DNA of 64,000 nucleotides, taken from contig JACEVL010000493.1 of assembly GCA_020284085.1 (NCBI GenBank), positions 443,001 through 507,000 of the forward strand. The letters run 5' to 3'. Each line of letters begins with the position of its first letter. Positions within the stretch are counted from its first letter, which is position 1. The position numbers were made by a program, and so were the translations under genes. The notes under the pieces were generated by a model. It saw nothing but the letters and a program-made list of their open reading frames with translations. It had not been told where the DNA came from and did not search any database. Positions 1-11,784 of this stretch are shown piece by piece. This DNA comes from Aporrectodea caliginosa (taxonomy: Eukaryota > Annelida > Clitellata > Crassiclitellata > Lumbricidae).

Positions 1-431
1 TGGGGACCAGTAGTGTAATCTATAGATATCTTTAAATATCTTTGTGCTATGGATGATGATTTGAATCACAACCCTCCAAGCTAATTGTAAATTTTTAATT
101 GTTATAGACATTTATTTTTATTTATTTTATTTTCCAAAAATTAGTGTTCCTTCAAGATTCCTACTACTAGAGGCGCTCCCTGCGCTAATCTAAATGATGT
201 TAGAGTCAATATATACTCGTAAACCACCACTTCAAGAATAGACTCTTTAATGGTGCTCTGGAACCAGGAAAATCACTGTGATATAAGACAGACTTCAGGC
301 GCTTTTGAAACTGGAAGGGTCAAACTAAGACCAGCCGAGACCAGCATGTTTACCAGTAGAGTAGACCATGGTACAGCTGCTGGGAAGAAATCTGTCAGTG
401 CTGTATTACAGTCTGTTTACATTCCATCCAG

Positions 432-535
432 TTGTAAATTACATTGAAATTACATTTAAATTACATTTAAATTACATTTAAATAACATCTTACTTTACAT
501 TTAAATTACATCTAAATTACATTTAAATTACATTT
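432..535 (+). repeat. Tandem attacatttaa repeat
   Basis: About nine units of roughly 11 bp (attacatttaa), AT-rich. Confidence 0.8.
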
Positions 536-864
536 GCACCGTAATGTACAATGGTTGCTTTAAGTAAACCTCTTAGTAGCAACAGTTCCGCATCTCAATA
601 CATTGCCCAAAATTGTGCTAGTATTCTGTGCCATGCTAATGATGCTACCACGACATTCCACCATCATTTTCGTGCAAGCACTGCAGCAGTTTGCTATGCC
701 AGTACGGTATTCCAGTGCATTGCATTTGAGTAGCTATGAGCGTTATCGATGCATGCTCAGAGCAGATTTCGAATGCTCCTCTTTTGTCAGGTATGGCTCG
801 AATTTTCTGTAACTCTACTGAAAGGGAAATCCCATCAAACCAGGACTTCAGAAAGTATTTTGAT

Positions 865-1040
865 ATGGTCCACTTATCACAGACAGACAGACAATAACAA
901 CCAGGCAGGCAAATGGAGACAGAGAGAGACGGACAGAGAGATACAGACTGACTGAGAGAGACAGACACAGACAGGAGGACTGTTAGAGGCAGAAAGACAC
1001 ACAGACAGTTATTGACAGCTAAAGACAGGCTAACAGACAC

Positions 1041-1081
<41 letters not shown>

Positions 1082-1100
1082 CAAACAGACAGACAGACAC
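865..1100 (+). repeat. CAGA/GA-rich microsatellite
   Basis: Interrupted cagacaga and agag runs. Similar minor runs are at 4200-4260. Confidence 0.8.
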
Positions 1101-1431
1101 GCATACTTACAGAGACCAAGAGACAGAGTTGTGCCCAATGCCCTAGGCCACAAATGAAGTACTCATTTCCGAGGGGCGGATGGCCCGCGGCCCAAAACGG
1201 CCCTTTCCTAATTCTCTTATCTACCAACAGAAATCTATTATTGACGACCTAGATTTCTCCAATGCCGGACGCTCTCTAAACCCAATGGGATCGACAGTTG
1301 GGGCTGTTTCCGATAATTGGTCCAGTTTCGATCAGTGTGTTAGAGTCCCTCAGGTTACCACACACCCCTCCAGTTTGGCCTTGTTGGGTCAGGGCGTGCC
1401 AGAGGGGCGATGCTAATCGATGGGATCTCCA

Positions 1432-1432
<1 letters not shown>

Positions 1433-1502
<70 letters not shown>
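1433..1502 (+). repeat. (TG)n microsatellite
   Basis: Uninterrupted tg repeats of about 33 units. Confidence 0.95.
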
Positions 1503-1505
<3 letters not shown>

Positions 1506-1740
1506 ATTTGTCTGCCCTGGGTTACGGTGGAAAGATTTCCCTTCTGAAGCTGTGAATAACCATATTAATTAATTAACGGCTGAATAAATGAAGGAACCAA
1601 TGAAGAGTCTGTATCTATATGTTTGTTTTGTCTGTCTGTCTGTCTGTTTGTCTGCCTCCTTACCTGTCTGTATCTATATCCGCGCCTCAGTTTCACAGTT
1701 CATTGTGACCATGCGCACATTACAAATGTACTTATATAAT

Positions 1741-1915
1741 TTACTTATAATGGTCTTCCTCTAGAGCTGCGTCTACACCCTGGGAGTTGCCTGAAACTTT
1801 CCTTGCTAAACTCAAAACTGTTCTTTTGGGCGCGTTGGAGTCGGGAGCGCCTCTGAGTAGTTTCCTTGAAGGGGTGCTATATAAATTCCTGAATGAATGA
1901 ATGAATAATAATAAT
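1741..1915 (+). mobile_element. LINE 3' tail with GAAT microsatellite
   Basis: gggagcgcctctgagtagtt and ggtgctatataaattcc are followed by (GAAT)n and (AAT)n. The upstream part encodes a LINE-like C-terminus (ELPETFLAKLKTVLLG). Confidence 0.65.
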
Positions 1916-1980
1916 ATGTGCATCGTTATGTGTATTTTTTCTATATTTGTCTTTCTTTCTGTCATGTCTGCCTGCTTGTC

Positions 1981-2053
1981 AGTAGTGGAAGGAGTACTGC
2001 TCAGACTATCAGGCTGGGAGGCTGATAGTCTGAGCAGTACTCCTTCCACTACT
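1981..2053. repeat. Perfect inverted repeat, 32-bp arms and 9-base loop
   Basis: Arm agtagtggaaggagtactgc... (1981-2012), loop gctgggagg, complementary arm 2022-2053. There is no mismatch. It lies within TCTG-rich sequence. Confidence 0.95.
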
Positions 2054-2054
2054 C

Positions 2055-2370
2055 ATGTCTGTCTGTCTGTCTGTATGCTTGGCTTTCTTTTCTATGTGGC
2101 TGTCTGTATTAACTCGTTTTGTCTTCCTATCCGTCTGTCTGCCATTGTGAGTTCTGTGTCTCGTCTAATGTGTATAGATCTTCTGAATAGCAAACTTTCC
2201 ATATCTGTCTGTCTGCCTGTCTGTCTATGTATCTGTCTGTTTGTGTATGTCTGTCTTGTGTATGTCTGTCTGTCTGTCTATGTATCTGTCTATGTATCTG
2301 TCTGTTTGTGTATGTGTGTCTTGTGTATGTCTGTATGTATGTATATCTGTCTGTCTGTCTCATTGTAATC
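2055..2370 (+). repeat. TCTG/TATG-rich microsatellite
   Basis: Interrupted ctgt and tatg tetranucleotides. More of the same at 3055-3260, 3310-3412 and 4395-4530. Confidence 0.85.
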
Positions 2371-2819
2371 CTTTTATGTGCTTTTGTGTCTATATTCTCT
2401 GATGCTCTTCACACGTTATCCTGTTAGCCATAAAACATCTGACTTCCTTCTTCTTGCTGAGCTGAGATTGGGGCCACATCAGACTCAGAAGAATCAGGTC
2501 TGCTTGGGCCAGGCACCAAATTTAGCTGTAAACAACAACTATGGACCATTATGACGAGATAATTATGCACAATTAAGTTCCTATTGTATTGTTTCACCTC
2601 AATCAGTTCACCATACACTCTTTGTTTACCATTTTGTTTTTTTATTGTTACTGTTATTATAACTATTATTGCTATTATTATTATTATTAATTTACATTAA
2701 TTATTATTATTGTTGTTGTTTTTATTACTTTTTTTATTATTTTGTTATTATTATTTATTATTATCATTATTATTATTGTAGTACTTTGTATTATTGTTAT
2801 TGCTATTATTATGTATTTA

Positions 2820-2950
2820 TTTAGTGCCACTATCAACTGATGGCACTGAGTAATTTTTAGTGAAGGTCTTGTCCCTAATCAGTAACCGTGTCAGAGGAGG
2901 AGGCTCTCCCCATTACAAGGCAAGCACTCTAACCAACCGGCTACCATGTC
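2820..2950 (-). mobile_element. tRNA-like SINE head
   Basis: The minus strand reads tggtagccggttggttagag, then cttgccttgtaatggggaga; the B-box is degenerate. Confidence 0.45.
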
Positions 2951-3847
2951 TGTCCCATAAATTAGAGGGTGCTTTCTTTGTCTAGCGGAATAAAGGCATT
3001 GGAAACAAGGTTCCAAGGCAGAGAGAACAGTGAGCCCAGTATTAGACGAGAACATATGTCTGTCTCTCTTTCTATGTGTGTCTGTCTGTGTATCTCTGTC
3101 TGTATCTCTGTCTGTCTCTGTCTCTCTTTCTGTTTATGTCTGCCTGCCTGTCCTGTCTGTCTGTATGTATGTCTCTGCCTCTCTTTCTGTGTGTCTGCTG
3201 ACTGTTTATGTCTGTGTATTTGTTTGTCTGCCTGTCTTATTTGTCTGTATTGTATTGTATTGTATCTAAAGATTTATATAGTGCCTCTCTCAGAATAACT
3301 ATTCAGAAGCGCTCTCTGTGTGTCTGTCTGTATGTATGTATGTCCGACTCTGTCTCTCTTTCTCTGCCTGTCTGTCTTGTCTGTCTGTATGTATGTATGT
3401 ATGTATGTATGTATAATAATAATTACGACAATTTATATGGCGCCATAACACGGCCATGCTATTACAAAGGTCTCCCATACAACATGGGCGCCAAGCTGGT
3501 TTGCATAAAATATCAGAGTGGTTTCAGGAAAGTGCGTGATATTGCCAGGTAAAGCCTAATGTAAGCAGGGCTTTTGAGAGGTTATTGAAAGGCGCTTCCA
3601 AGAGTTTAAGGACATCTTATGGCATCAAAGGCCTTTGACGTAGATGGGAAAACATTCCGTAACAGTAGGTTATTGAAGAGAGTGTATTAATGTTTTAATA
3701 GGTGCATGCGTAGTGCATACACGTATAGGTATGGATACAATGGATGTAGACACTGTGAACAGACGATTGTGTGAGAAGGTACAATGGCCATTCTTACCTG
3801 AAGGGCAGGCTGTATAAATTGTGGCAGTGCATATTTTAACTGTATAT

Positions 3848-3935
3848 TACTACTGGGACAAATGTCCCAGTAGTTTTTGGATTTGTCCCAGTAGTTTTAG
3901 AATTTGTCCCCGTAGTTTTGGTGATTTGTTCGAAG
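3848..3935 (+). repeat. Short tandem repeat of tttgtcccagtagtttt
   Basis: Three to four units of about 26 bp. Confidence 0.7.
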
Positions 3936-4959
3936 TGATACTCTACTTTCCAATAGCATTTAAAGTAGAGTAGCAGAATGTCCCTGTAGTCCAAATCAGT
4001 TAAAATATGTCCTGAATTGTGGTGTGCATTACTGCCAGACAAAATATGCCTTTGAGTGCTCTGTCACGTGTAGCTGTTATGAGACAATTGACAGACAACA
4101 GAGTGATGGACATGGAAATTGGGTGGCTGACTAGCAGACATAATATGAAAAGTGTTCTATTGAGAAGATATATCCGTAACTATGTAGAATAGACAGAACT
4201 CACAAGGGCAGACAGGCAGAGAGAGACAGACTATCAGACAGACAGGCAGTGTGACTGAGAAGTGCTGAATAGGAGAAGGGAGCAAAGTTTCAGTATCAGT
4301 TTGTTTCTGAAGAAGTCTTTGTTTCATTCCAACTCAGAATAGTAAACAAAAGAGGAAGTTGGTGGCAGTATAATATACAACTATTGTTCCCTTTGCTTGT
4401 CTGTCTCAATTTCTCTGTCTTTCTCTTTATCTGTGCTTGAATCTTAGTGTGCCTGTCTCTCTCACTGTCTCTCTTTGTCTCTGTCTGTCGGTTTCTGTCT
4501 CTCTGTCTGTCTCTCTGTCTGTCTCAGTATGATAAGCTTTCCCAGGGTCTTGAAATTACTGAAGTAGCACTTGTGCCACTGTTTGTGTTAGTATGACGGG
4601 AATTGTGCTATCTGTAAGAGGTAAGAAGCAAGCATAACAGGATTAAAGATATAGCAGAGTAAGTTTTATAATGCCAACAGGTCATCGCTACCTTTTAGTT
4701 AATAAAATAAACAAAATAAATCAATAACAAAATAAACTGCCATCAAATAATGAAAATGGTTTTGGTACATGATTGGTTTATGCCGTGTGCATTATTCAAC
4801 GTTACTACAGAAGTTACTAGTTAGTTAATTTGTTCATTAAAAAACTACTACAATATGTTTTCTACAATGACTCACATGACTAGCTGACTGTCGATAATAC
4901 CAGGTAGCGTGTGACTGCATCTTTATCTGGAAATCGGTTTGCGCCGGATTTTGCCCTAT

Positions 4960-5256
4960 GTGATGTTATAATAATAATATAATAATTATAATAATAATAT
5001 TTTTAATGAAGCGCCTGATAAACGCACTGTGCTGTACATGTACATGTTATGATGATTAAGCAGTTCACAAAAACACAAATTAATTACAGAAGACATTAAT
5101 CAACAAATCAACAAAATTGCAGCCATGCAAGGCGCAAGCTCATTGTACTTTATACTGCCACCTAGGGAATGAAGGCTGAGGGGCCTTACGGGAATCGAAC
5201 GGAGTCTGTGAGCACTTCAGGCAGGAGTGCTATCCTTTATGCTACCCACTCCCCAT
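4960..5256 (-). mobile_element. tRNA-derived SINE with related tail
   Basis: The minus-strand head has gggtagcataaaggatagca and B-box ccgttcgattcccg; the tail gtttatcaggcgcttcatta is shared with family II. The middle differs. A similar headless piece lies at 13350-13530. Confidence 0.6.
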
Positions 5257-5907
5257 GTGTATGTGTAACCCCTTAGCGACACAGATCTTTTTGCAACACC
5301 AATAGATTCTCAATGTAACAGGTTTGGAAATAGCCTTGGGATATTTCATTGCCGTTGAGAATGTTGTTTACATGATTATCTACTAATGGATGAGCTTATG
5401 CAATGCAATTCGGCATTATTAGGCGGTTCCACTGTATGCTCCCCATACATATACACACACATTCGCACATACGTACATACTCTTACTTGCACACTAATAC
5501 ATACATAAATACATGAATAAATATGTGATACACATGCAAGCATGTATTTGTGTCTGCAGACATATAATATACACACTTATATACAGGATATTCCAAATAA
5601 GATTATGTTGTCATATTGAGGTATCTTGTACAGCCACCAGATGGATGTTGTTGACTTTGGCCAAGGACTCTGTGTATATACATACAGTCATACATACATG
5701 CTGCTGCCTCCATTTGCAATAGCCCTTGATAAATATAATTACCAGGCGCCATTCATGATTGCTGTTGAAACCCTCCCACCCACCTCCCTCGGCCCCTTCT
5801 ACCACTTTCAGCTTCTGGTGGGTATACACTGAATGAAGGCCCCTGATAAACTCCAAGTGTCAAGAGACCGTTTAGGGGTTTCCGCAGACCTTTCTAATAA
5901 ATAAATA

Positions 5908-6330
5908 ATTAGACTAAGGTTAGAAAAGGGGTTAGACATGGGTTTAGGAAACGGATTAAAAAATGGATCCAAATGTGGGTTAAAATGGGGCAAAAACGAC
6001 AGGTTATAAATGCTTTCGAGCCATTTCAAATGATTTTAAAAGGGTTTGTAAACCGCCTTAAAACTGTGTTAGAAAAGAGGTTAGAAATAGTTTCTAACCC
6101 ATTAAAATGGCACTTGAAAAGGGGTAAGAAAAGTCTTTAAATTGGGTTAGAAATTTGCTTAAACTGGTATATAAATGGGCTTACATTGGGTAAGAGAGGG
6201 CTTAGCCAGAGGTAGAGAAGGGTTTTAAAATGGGGTAGAAAAAGGTTTCAACTGGGATGAGAAAGGGTTTTAAAATTCGGTAGAAAAGGACTTAAAATGG
6301 GGTTAGAAGAGGGCTTCAAATGGAGCTGGT
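5908..6330 (+). repeat. Degenerate minisatellite, aaaatggggttagaaaag type
   Basis: About 20-bp period, many diverged units such as ggggttagaaaagggctt. It contains gggttag words but is not a telomeric array. Confidence 0.7.
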
Positions 6331-6489
6331 ATACTCGTCTTATAGAGGTCACTAGGGTTTATAGTTGAGCATGCTAATTACTGTGCTGCTTAATTCACTT
6401 GGGAAATTTCTTAAATTGGCTGCAGCATTTATAAATTGTGCCGATATTATTACTATGCATTTATTTAACGCCTCCATATAATGACCAAG

Positions 6490-6880
6490 CATCAATTTCT
6501 GTGGTCTCTGGCGCGGACTAGGAACTGTCCCTGACATCTCTGGACAACCCTTCTGACTGGATGTAGCGCTGGTGAATAAGCCAGTGCCCTGCACTTAGCT
6601 TTAGAGTAAGACTTCAGAAATTTGAAGTCTACAATCACAAAGGGGGTTCTGGTTGTCCCGTTTGCCCACACAGCAGCTATATGCAAAACCGTGCATTCTC
6701 TGTGGTAGGCTCTATGGTGTGGAATGGCCTCCCTCGGGACCTATGCCTGTTCCCTAGGTCGTGTACTCATACATTCTATGGCCATTTGAAAACTCAGCTT
6801 TTTGCTAGGACTGGAGTTGGGAGCGCTCCTGAGTAGTTACTTTTAATGGGCGCTATATAAATTTACGAATGAATGAATGA
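6490..6880 (+). mobile_element. LINE 3' end with GAAT tail
   Basis: It encodes FSVVGSMVWNGLPRDLCLFP and HTFYGHLKTQLFA, then the tail gggagcgctcctgagtagtt...gggcgctatataaatt and (GAAT)n. It lies just upstream of the NHR1 exon. Confidence 0.7.
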
Positions 6881-6910
6881 ATTACATTTTGATTAAATTT
6901 GCACTTTCAG

Positions 6911-7411
6911 GTTCCAATGACCTTGGCCAGTGCGCCATGAAAGGTTGGCCAATGCTGTTCCACACGACACACTGCAATAACATTCAACTGTCGCATGATC
7001 GTCGCCGCGCACGTCGCCTCGAAACCTTCTGCAACGGAATCTGTTTCAGCAACCGCGCCATCGCGATTCACGAACGAATCTACCTTCGATTCGTCGAGGT
7101 CTCGACGAGCTGGAGCGGCGTGATCCGGTTTGGATTCACGTCCCACGATCCCGCTACCATCAATAAGGAGTCGTTACCCCGATACGCCTGCCCCGATCTT
7201 ACGAACAAACCTGGATACTGGGCGAAGGCGTTGCCCGAGCGGTTTGCCCTCCATGGCAACATCCTCGTTTTCTACGTCAACCGAAGTGGGGATGTCGTCT
7301 TTGGGGTTAACGGGGAAGAGAAGGGAGTTTTCTTCAGTGGGGTTGCGACGAATGTGCCATTGTGGGCGCTCGTCGACATCTATGGAAATACGACCTCCAT
7401 CGAATTCATGG
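6911..7411 (+). CDS. NEURL1: Neuralized-type E3 ubiquitin ligase, exon with first NHR domain
   Basis: Neuralized proteins are RING E3 ligases that ubiquitinate Notch ligands of the Delta type and promote their endocytosis; the NHR domains bind the substrate. This exon encodes 167 codons covering all of NHR1: a start around WPMLFHTTHCNNIQLS, then FCNGICFSNRAI, the core WSGVIRFGFTSHDP, LPRYACPDL, GYWAKALPE, and the end PLWALVDIYGNT. These match the family closely in order and spacing. The acceptor is cactttcag before 6911 and the donor is g|gttagt at 7411/7412; both introns are phase 1. The Met at 6877 seen in the open frame lies in the intron and is not the start. An upstream coding exon must supply the first base of the first codon, and I could not identify it in 1-6910. 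Base composition is more GC-rich than the flanks. Confidence 0.93.
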
Positions 7412-7561
7412 GTTAGTATTTGTTTTGATCAGTTTTGATATTTTTACCTGTTTAAAAGTGTACCATTTAGCTTCAGATCCAATCTAATCTAATCTAATCT
7501 GGAGTCTCTATAGCTCTTGTAACTCAGAGAGTATACGGTTTGAGCCTCCTTCTCTGTGATT

Positions 7562-7795
7562 AATAATAATAATCTTTTCTTTATTGAAGCGCCTGACAAA
7601 CGCGCTGCGCTGTACATTTACATGTTATGCAATTCAAATCTTAACTACTAACAGAACAGACAGCCTGCAATACAACGGCGCTAATAGCAGCCTACAAAGC
7701 ATATCCGCCCTACGGGGCTCGAACTCGGTACCTCTCGCTCTCTATGCCAGATGTTATCCAATGCGCTATCGGGCCCCCCCAATTGGCATGTCCTT
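7562..7795 (-). mobile_element. tRNA-derived SINE (family II)
   Basis: The minus strand has an A-box-like gcgcattggataacatctgg, a B-box gagttcgagcccc, a body with ggctgtctgttctgttagta and a tail gcgcgtttgtcaggcgcttc, then (ATT)n. Located in Neuralized intron 7412-9596. Confidence 0.75.
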
Positions 7796-7959
7796 CACTC
7801 ACAACTGCTTGGCATCATTGATTGATGCCTGCTCATTATCAATCAATCAATCAAAGAAACTTGATATAGCGCCGCTTCAAGATATGTACTCCGAGTCAAT
7901 TCATAAATGCATAATATTAATATCTATGTGTGTGTGTGTTTGTGTGTGTGTGTGTTTGT

Positions 7960-8215
7960 GTGTGGCTTATCTATCCAGAAGACTCCAATGGTTTGGACAT
8001 GTAGAGAGAATGCCAGCTGACACCAGTTGGTGACTCTTCTAGCTTACTGAGCATTGTTTTCCTAAGTGATGTAATATTTTTGTTCGTAATGCCACTTAAC
8101 ATCATAGTCGGCTAGCGCAGAGAGTGCCTCTGAGTAGGTCTCTTGAAGAGGCACTATATAAATTCTCAGAATGAATGAATGAATGAATGAATGAATGAAT
8201 GAATGAATGAATGAA
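7960..8215 (+). mobile_element. LINE fragment and tail in Neuralized intron
   Basis: SRRLQWFGHVERMPADT is a familiar LINE RT C-terminal motif. The tail (gagtgcctctgagtaggtct...ggcactatataaattc) follows at 8115-8170, then about 11 GAAT units. Confidence 0.65.
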
Positions 8216-8477
8216 CATAGGTAAGATGGAGCACTAGTGTCTAGTCTTAACGGGCATGACTTTAGGGAGTGTGGTTGGCTTCAAGATAAGAGGACGATAA
8301 AACAGCTAAGGAGTCGAAGAGCATGTTTACTCATGGTGCCTATTGCCGGATGGTTGCAGATGGGATAAGGGATTCGCTGGTGCACTCACGTGACCTCCGA
8401 GAGTCCTTTTTTACTTCCAAGAAGTCGTTCTTTTTGCATCCGGTCAAAAACGATTGCACGTTTTTTTGGAGCGTGCA

Positions 8478-8556
8478 CGTGGGCTGTATAGTTGAATGGT
8501 TAGTGTGCTGCGCTGCTAACCAAGAGGTTCGGGGTTAAAATCCCCACTTGGACAAA
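8478..8556 (+). mobile_element. tRNA-like SINE head in Neuralized intron
   Basis: The A-box-like tatagttgaatggttagtgt and a degenerate B-box (gggttaaaatcccc), ending acttggaca. Similar ending to 37632-37715. Not a functional tRNA: the B-box has lost the invariant C. Confidence 0.5.
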
Positions 8557-9039
8557 GGTGTTTAGAGGTTTTGACTCCACTTTGTATGGTTATACACGTT
8601 CGCTATTCAGGTTTTGCATGTAATAAATAATACACTTAGGTGATATTTATATTGGATGTTAATTGTTTATGCATTGTGATCTGTTGGTTTATTATTATTA
8701 TTTTCGACCCGAGGTAAGTATAATTCCTCAGGAGGCAAAAAATTGTCAGTAGACAGTTAATAATTAATGTTAATAGTATTATATGTAGTTAATATATATT
8801 TATATGCATGGTTATATGGCTTGTACTGTATATGTTTGATGAGTGTATATAGGCATAGATGTGTGTAGATGGATGGTTTGTATAGATGAGGTATTGATGG
8901 TTGTAGATTCAGAGCAGACGGTAAACGATCACGTCTTCTGTGTGGGCGAGAGATCCGCTGCCTCTTGCTTCCTGTACTAAAACTTGGACTACTTCATCTG
9001 ATTTCTTCTGACCTACTACTGTCAGAGGAAATTAATCTA

Positions 9040-9345
9040 TTCTGTCTGTCTGTCACTCTCTTTCTGTCTGTCTGTCTCTCTGTCTGTCTGGCTATCTGTC
9101 CTTCTATATCTGTTTGCCTGTCTGTCTGTTTCTCTCTCTCTCCCTATCTCTTTCTGTCTGTCTCTCTATTTCTGTCTGTCTAGATCGGTCTGTCTTGCTC
9201 TTTGTCTCTCACTGTCTGTCTGTCTGTCTCTCTCTCTGCCTGCCTCTCTGTCTGTCTGTCTGTTTGTTTCTCTCTCTCTCCCTATCTCTGTTTGTCTGTT
9301 GGTATCTTTATGTATGTCTGTCTGTTTCTGTCTCTTCTCACAGTC
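9040..9345 (+). repeat. TCTG-rich microsatellite in Neuralized intron
   Basis: Interrupted tctg/tctc runs; open frames here are repeat artefacts. Confidence 0.88.
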
Positions 9346-9596
9346 TGTGCTGCTGTCTGGTAATTGTTTCCTTTCTGATTGCTATTGAAGGCAAACGTAT
9401 TGTGTCTGGTCATAACCAATCATTAGCTTCAGTTTCTGATCCTAATGAGATGTAATCGTAATTAGTAACTTCTATACACCTGTGTCTAATGCACAAGACA
9501 TCAACTATTGGCACACCAATACAGCGGCCTGTACATAAATCACGATGTTCACGCTCGATTACAAGTAATCTGTTGGGTTTGTTTTCATTTTTCCAG

Positions 9597-10181
9597 ATGG
9601 ACGGCAGTTGAATAATCTGACATCGATGAGCACGAGCTCGATGTTACCCCAACCGAGCGTCATCAACACGCTCGACATGACGACCGCGCTCGTCTCATCG
9701 CTCTCGCTCGACCCCTCCATGACCTCCAACCTCATTCCGACGTCATCGCAGAGCGTCAGTCTACCCGCAATGCCGACCCTCGTCGCGTCGCACTGCGTCT
9801 CGCTTCCCGTCCGCTTCTACGGGCACGTCCCATTCGAATCGTTGCCCCTCCACAAGACGGTGGGGCGTAACATCTGTATTTCCGCCGATCGAACGATCGT
9901 TGTGCGACGCGTGGAGGAATACTGTAACAGCTACGTTTTCACCGATCGACCGATCCAGCTGGGCGAGAAGATCATCGTGCAGATCCTTTCGATCGACTAT
10001 GCGTACACCGGCGGACTGGCATTCGGGATGACTGCATGTGATCCGGGAACGATCCAACCGGCCGATCTGCCTGATGACTCTGATCTGCTGCTCGATCGGC
10101 CTGAGTACTGGGTCGTGAACAAAGACGTCTGCTCAAATCCGGAAGTTGGGGACGAACTTTCGTTTGGTTTAACGGAAGAAG
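9597..10181 (+). CDS. NEURL1: Neuralized-type E3 ligase, exon with linker and first part of NHR2
   Basis: The acceptor is tttttccag before 9597 and the reading frame continues in phase 1 from the previous exon (DGRQLNNLTS...). The first about 65 residues are a Ser/Thr/Met-rich linker. NHR2 then begins at LPVRFYGHVPFESL and continues through VGRNICISADRTIVVRR, VFTDRPIQLGEKI, the core GLAFGMTACDPGTIQPADLP, and YWVVNKDV to GDELSFGLTEEG. Where the exon ends is the uncertain point. Aligning NHR2 without an insertion needs the exon to stop at 10181 with a GC donor (aag|gcgcgt). A GT donor at 10197 keeps the same phase but adds five residues inside a conserved strand. A 2185-bp intron separates it from the NHR1 exon. 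Confidence 0.88.
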
Positions 10182-10343
10182 GCGCGTTTGTTTTTGGTTG
10201 CTTTCGTTTTGGTGTACGCATGGTGAAAGTTTGTTGTGTAGGATGTCATGCATCAATTGGCTACCCTTGCCACAGCGAATCTGTTACAGGCTCTCTGCTA
10301 TGATTTGACAGTGCCTACTGGGCAGGGTAGGGTACCTGCTAAC

Positions 10344-10528
10344 CAGAGATGGGCACGATTAGTTAAATTGCTAATCGATTAGAATTAAAATTAGCTACTC
10401 AAATTGGCTAATTGATTAGAATTAGAATTAGCAAAAACTTGTAGCTAAACGATTAGAATTAGAATTACGTGTTTGTCTAATCGATTAGCTAATCAGTTAG
10501 AATCTAATCGATTAGTTACCCATCTCTG
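10344..10528. mobile_element. hAT-like MITE in Neuralized intron
   Basis: The ends cagagatgggcacgattag and taatcgattagttacccatctctg-type are inverted; flanking 8 bp are CTGCTAAC and CTGCTTAC (7 of 8 match). The interior repeats the word TAATCGATTAG and relatives. Confidence 0.75.
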
Positions 10529-10815
10529 CTGCTTACTTGCAAGAACTAAGCCACTCTACTTTGGGTCTTCATGGCAGTCACTCTCTTCGCTCAGCTGTTG
10601 GTTCCTTTCGTGTGTACTTCTATTATGCAGCGTTGCACATTTTCTGTCGACTGTTTGGAATGGACTCCCTCCGGAGTTGGTACTCCTACCAAGGGATCTT
10701 TCTGACACATCTTTTAACAGCCTAAGGTCTGTCCTTTTCCGATGGGGTTGGGTTGGAAGCACCTCTGAGTAGAAATCTTGAAGAAGCGCTTCACAAATGT
10801 TCTGAATGAATGAAT
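10473..10815 (+). mobile_element. LINE 3' end in Neuralized intron
   Basis: It encodes LSTVWNGLPPELVLLPRDLS and FNSLRSVLFRWGW, followed by a tail (agcacctctgagtagaaatc, agcgcttcacaaatgttc) and (GAAT)n. It starts within or next to a MITE (10344-10528). Confidence 0.6.
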
Positions 10816-11081
10816 AAATCAGATGAAATTTTCTTAATGTATTTAAAGATTTATAAAGCGCTTTTCACAGTGCACACCAATCAGAGGCACTGCCAGTGCA
10901 AAAGTCCCTAAGAATAAAGACAATTTTGAGGTAGCAAATTTATGTAGCAGGGCCACTGGATAGTACGGTGCTGTTTTGAAATTATTGTCATACCTTCTAA
11001 AACAAGTTGGCAGAAAATATTATTATGAATAAGGTTAGATGGACTGTTGTTGTTTCTAATCTGTTCTGGTCTTTGTTTCAG

Positions 11082-11201
11082 GTGAAATAAGGTACGGGAA
11101 GAATGGGCTTCATATATCGACCCTGATGCATGTCGACACAACGCTTCCCATGTGGGCATTCTTCGACATTTATGGCAATACACAGAAAATTAAAATGCTT
11201 G
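11082..11201 (+). CDS. NEURL1: Neuralized-type E3 ligase, exon completing NHR2
   Basis: This 40-codon exon is bounded by tttgtttcag|gtgaaa and cttg|gtgagt, a strong donor, with phase 1 on both sides. It encodes GEIRYGKNGLHISTL, then MHVDTTLPMWAFFDIYGNTQKIKML, the final strands of NHR2. The ending parallels that of NHR1 (PLWALVDIYGNT). It is too short to have been noticed as an open frame on its own; it was placed by splice phase and by the conserved WAFFDIYGNT motif. Confidence 0.9.
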
Positions 11202-11534
11202 GTGAGTTACCGGTGGTTACGGGTAACAATGAGACAGGTTCGGAAGAGGAACTATGTAACTAGCAAGAGGGCAGGGTAAGATACGGTGCGGTAATGTGTT
11301 AAGTAAGTAAGTAAGTAAGAATATTCTTTAATTGACTACCAGCAAACGCACAGTAGCTTACAGAAGAAATAAATAATACAAACATTTATGCAAAGTCATA
11401 TAACATTCTCATAATAAAACTTCTTTTTGCAAAGGCATCAATTCTAGGTAGGGTGAGATCATGTGGTCTGGGCCGCGTATTGTATGGAGTGACCTTACGG
11501 GGAGGGAGGAGGTGTTGTGTTCCCGTATTTCAAC

Positions 11535-11640
11535 CAGAGATGGGTAACTAATCGATTAGAATCAATTAGCTAATCGATTAGACAAACAGCTAATTCTGAT
11601 TCTAATCGATTAGCAGTTTAAGTAATTGTGCCCATCTTTG
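11535..11640. mobile_element. Second, shorter copy of the TAATCGATTAG MITE
   Basis: Starts cagagatgggtaactaatcg, ends taattgtgcccatctttg. It is related to 10344-10528 in the opposite orientation and lies in the next Neuralized intron. No target duplication seen. Confidence 0.65.
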
Positions 11641-11784
11641 TCGAGACCTTGAGCAAGTCCTTCACTCACAATGCTCAACACCATCAATTGATGCTTAGGT
11701 TATTAGGTAGCAATAATAACAATAATGAAAATCCTAAATTTCAATGTGATCTTCTTACAGAGCAGTTCTATTTCTTTCTCACAG

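Larger units (their letters stand above)
1..6490. other. Upstream region without a supported gene
   Basis: Apart from the repeats listed, I see no coding exon. The missing Neuralized 5' exon must end in phase 1 somewhere upstream, but no candidate stands out. 2400-2800 and 4540-4960 are AT-rich with nothing recognised. 5260-5600 has ACAT-type microsatellite. Confidence 0.5.

Noticed and set aside
5908..6330. gggttag-rich stretch as interstitial telomere
   Set aside because: The words are spaced about 20 bp apart in a degenerate minisatellite; there is no TTAGGG tandem run.
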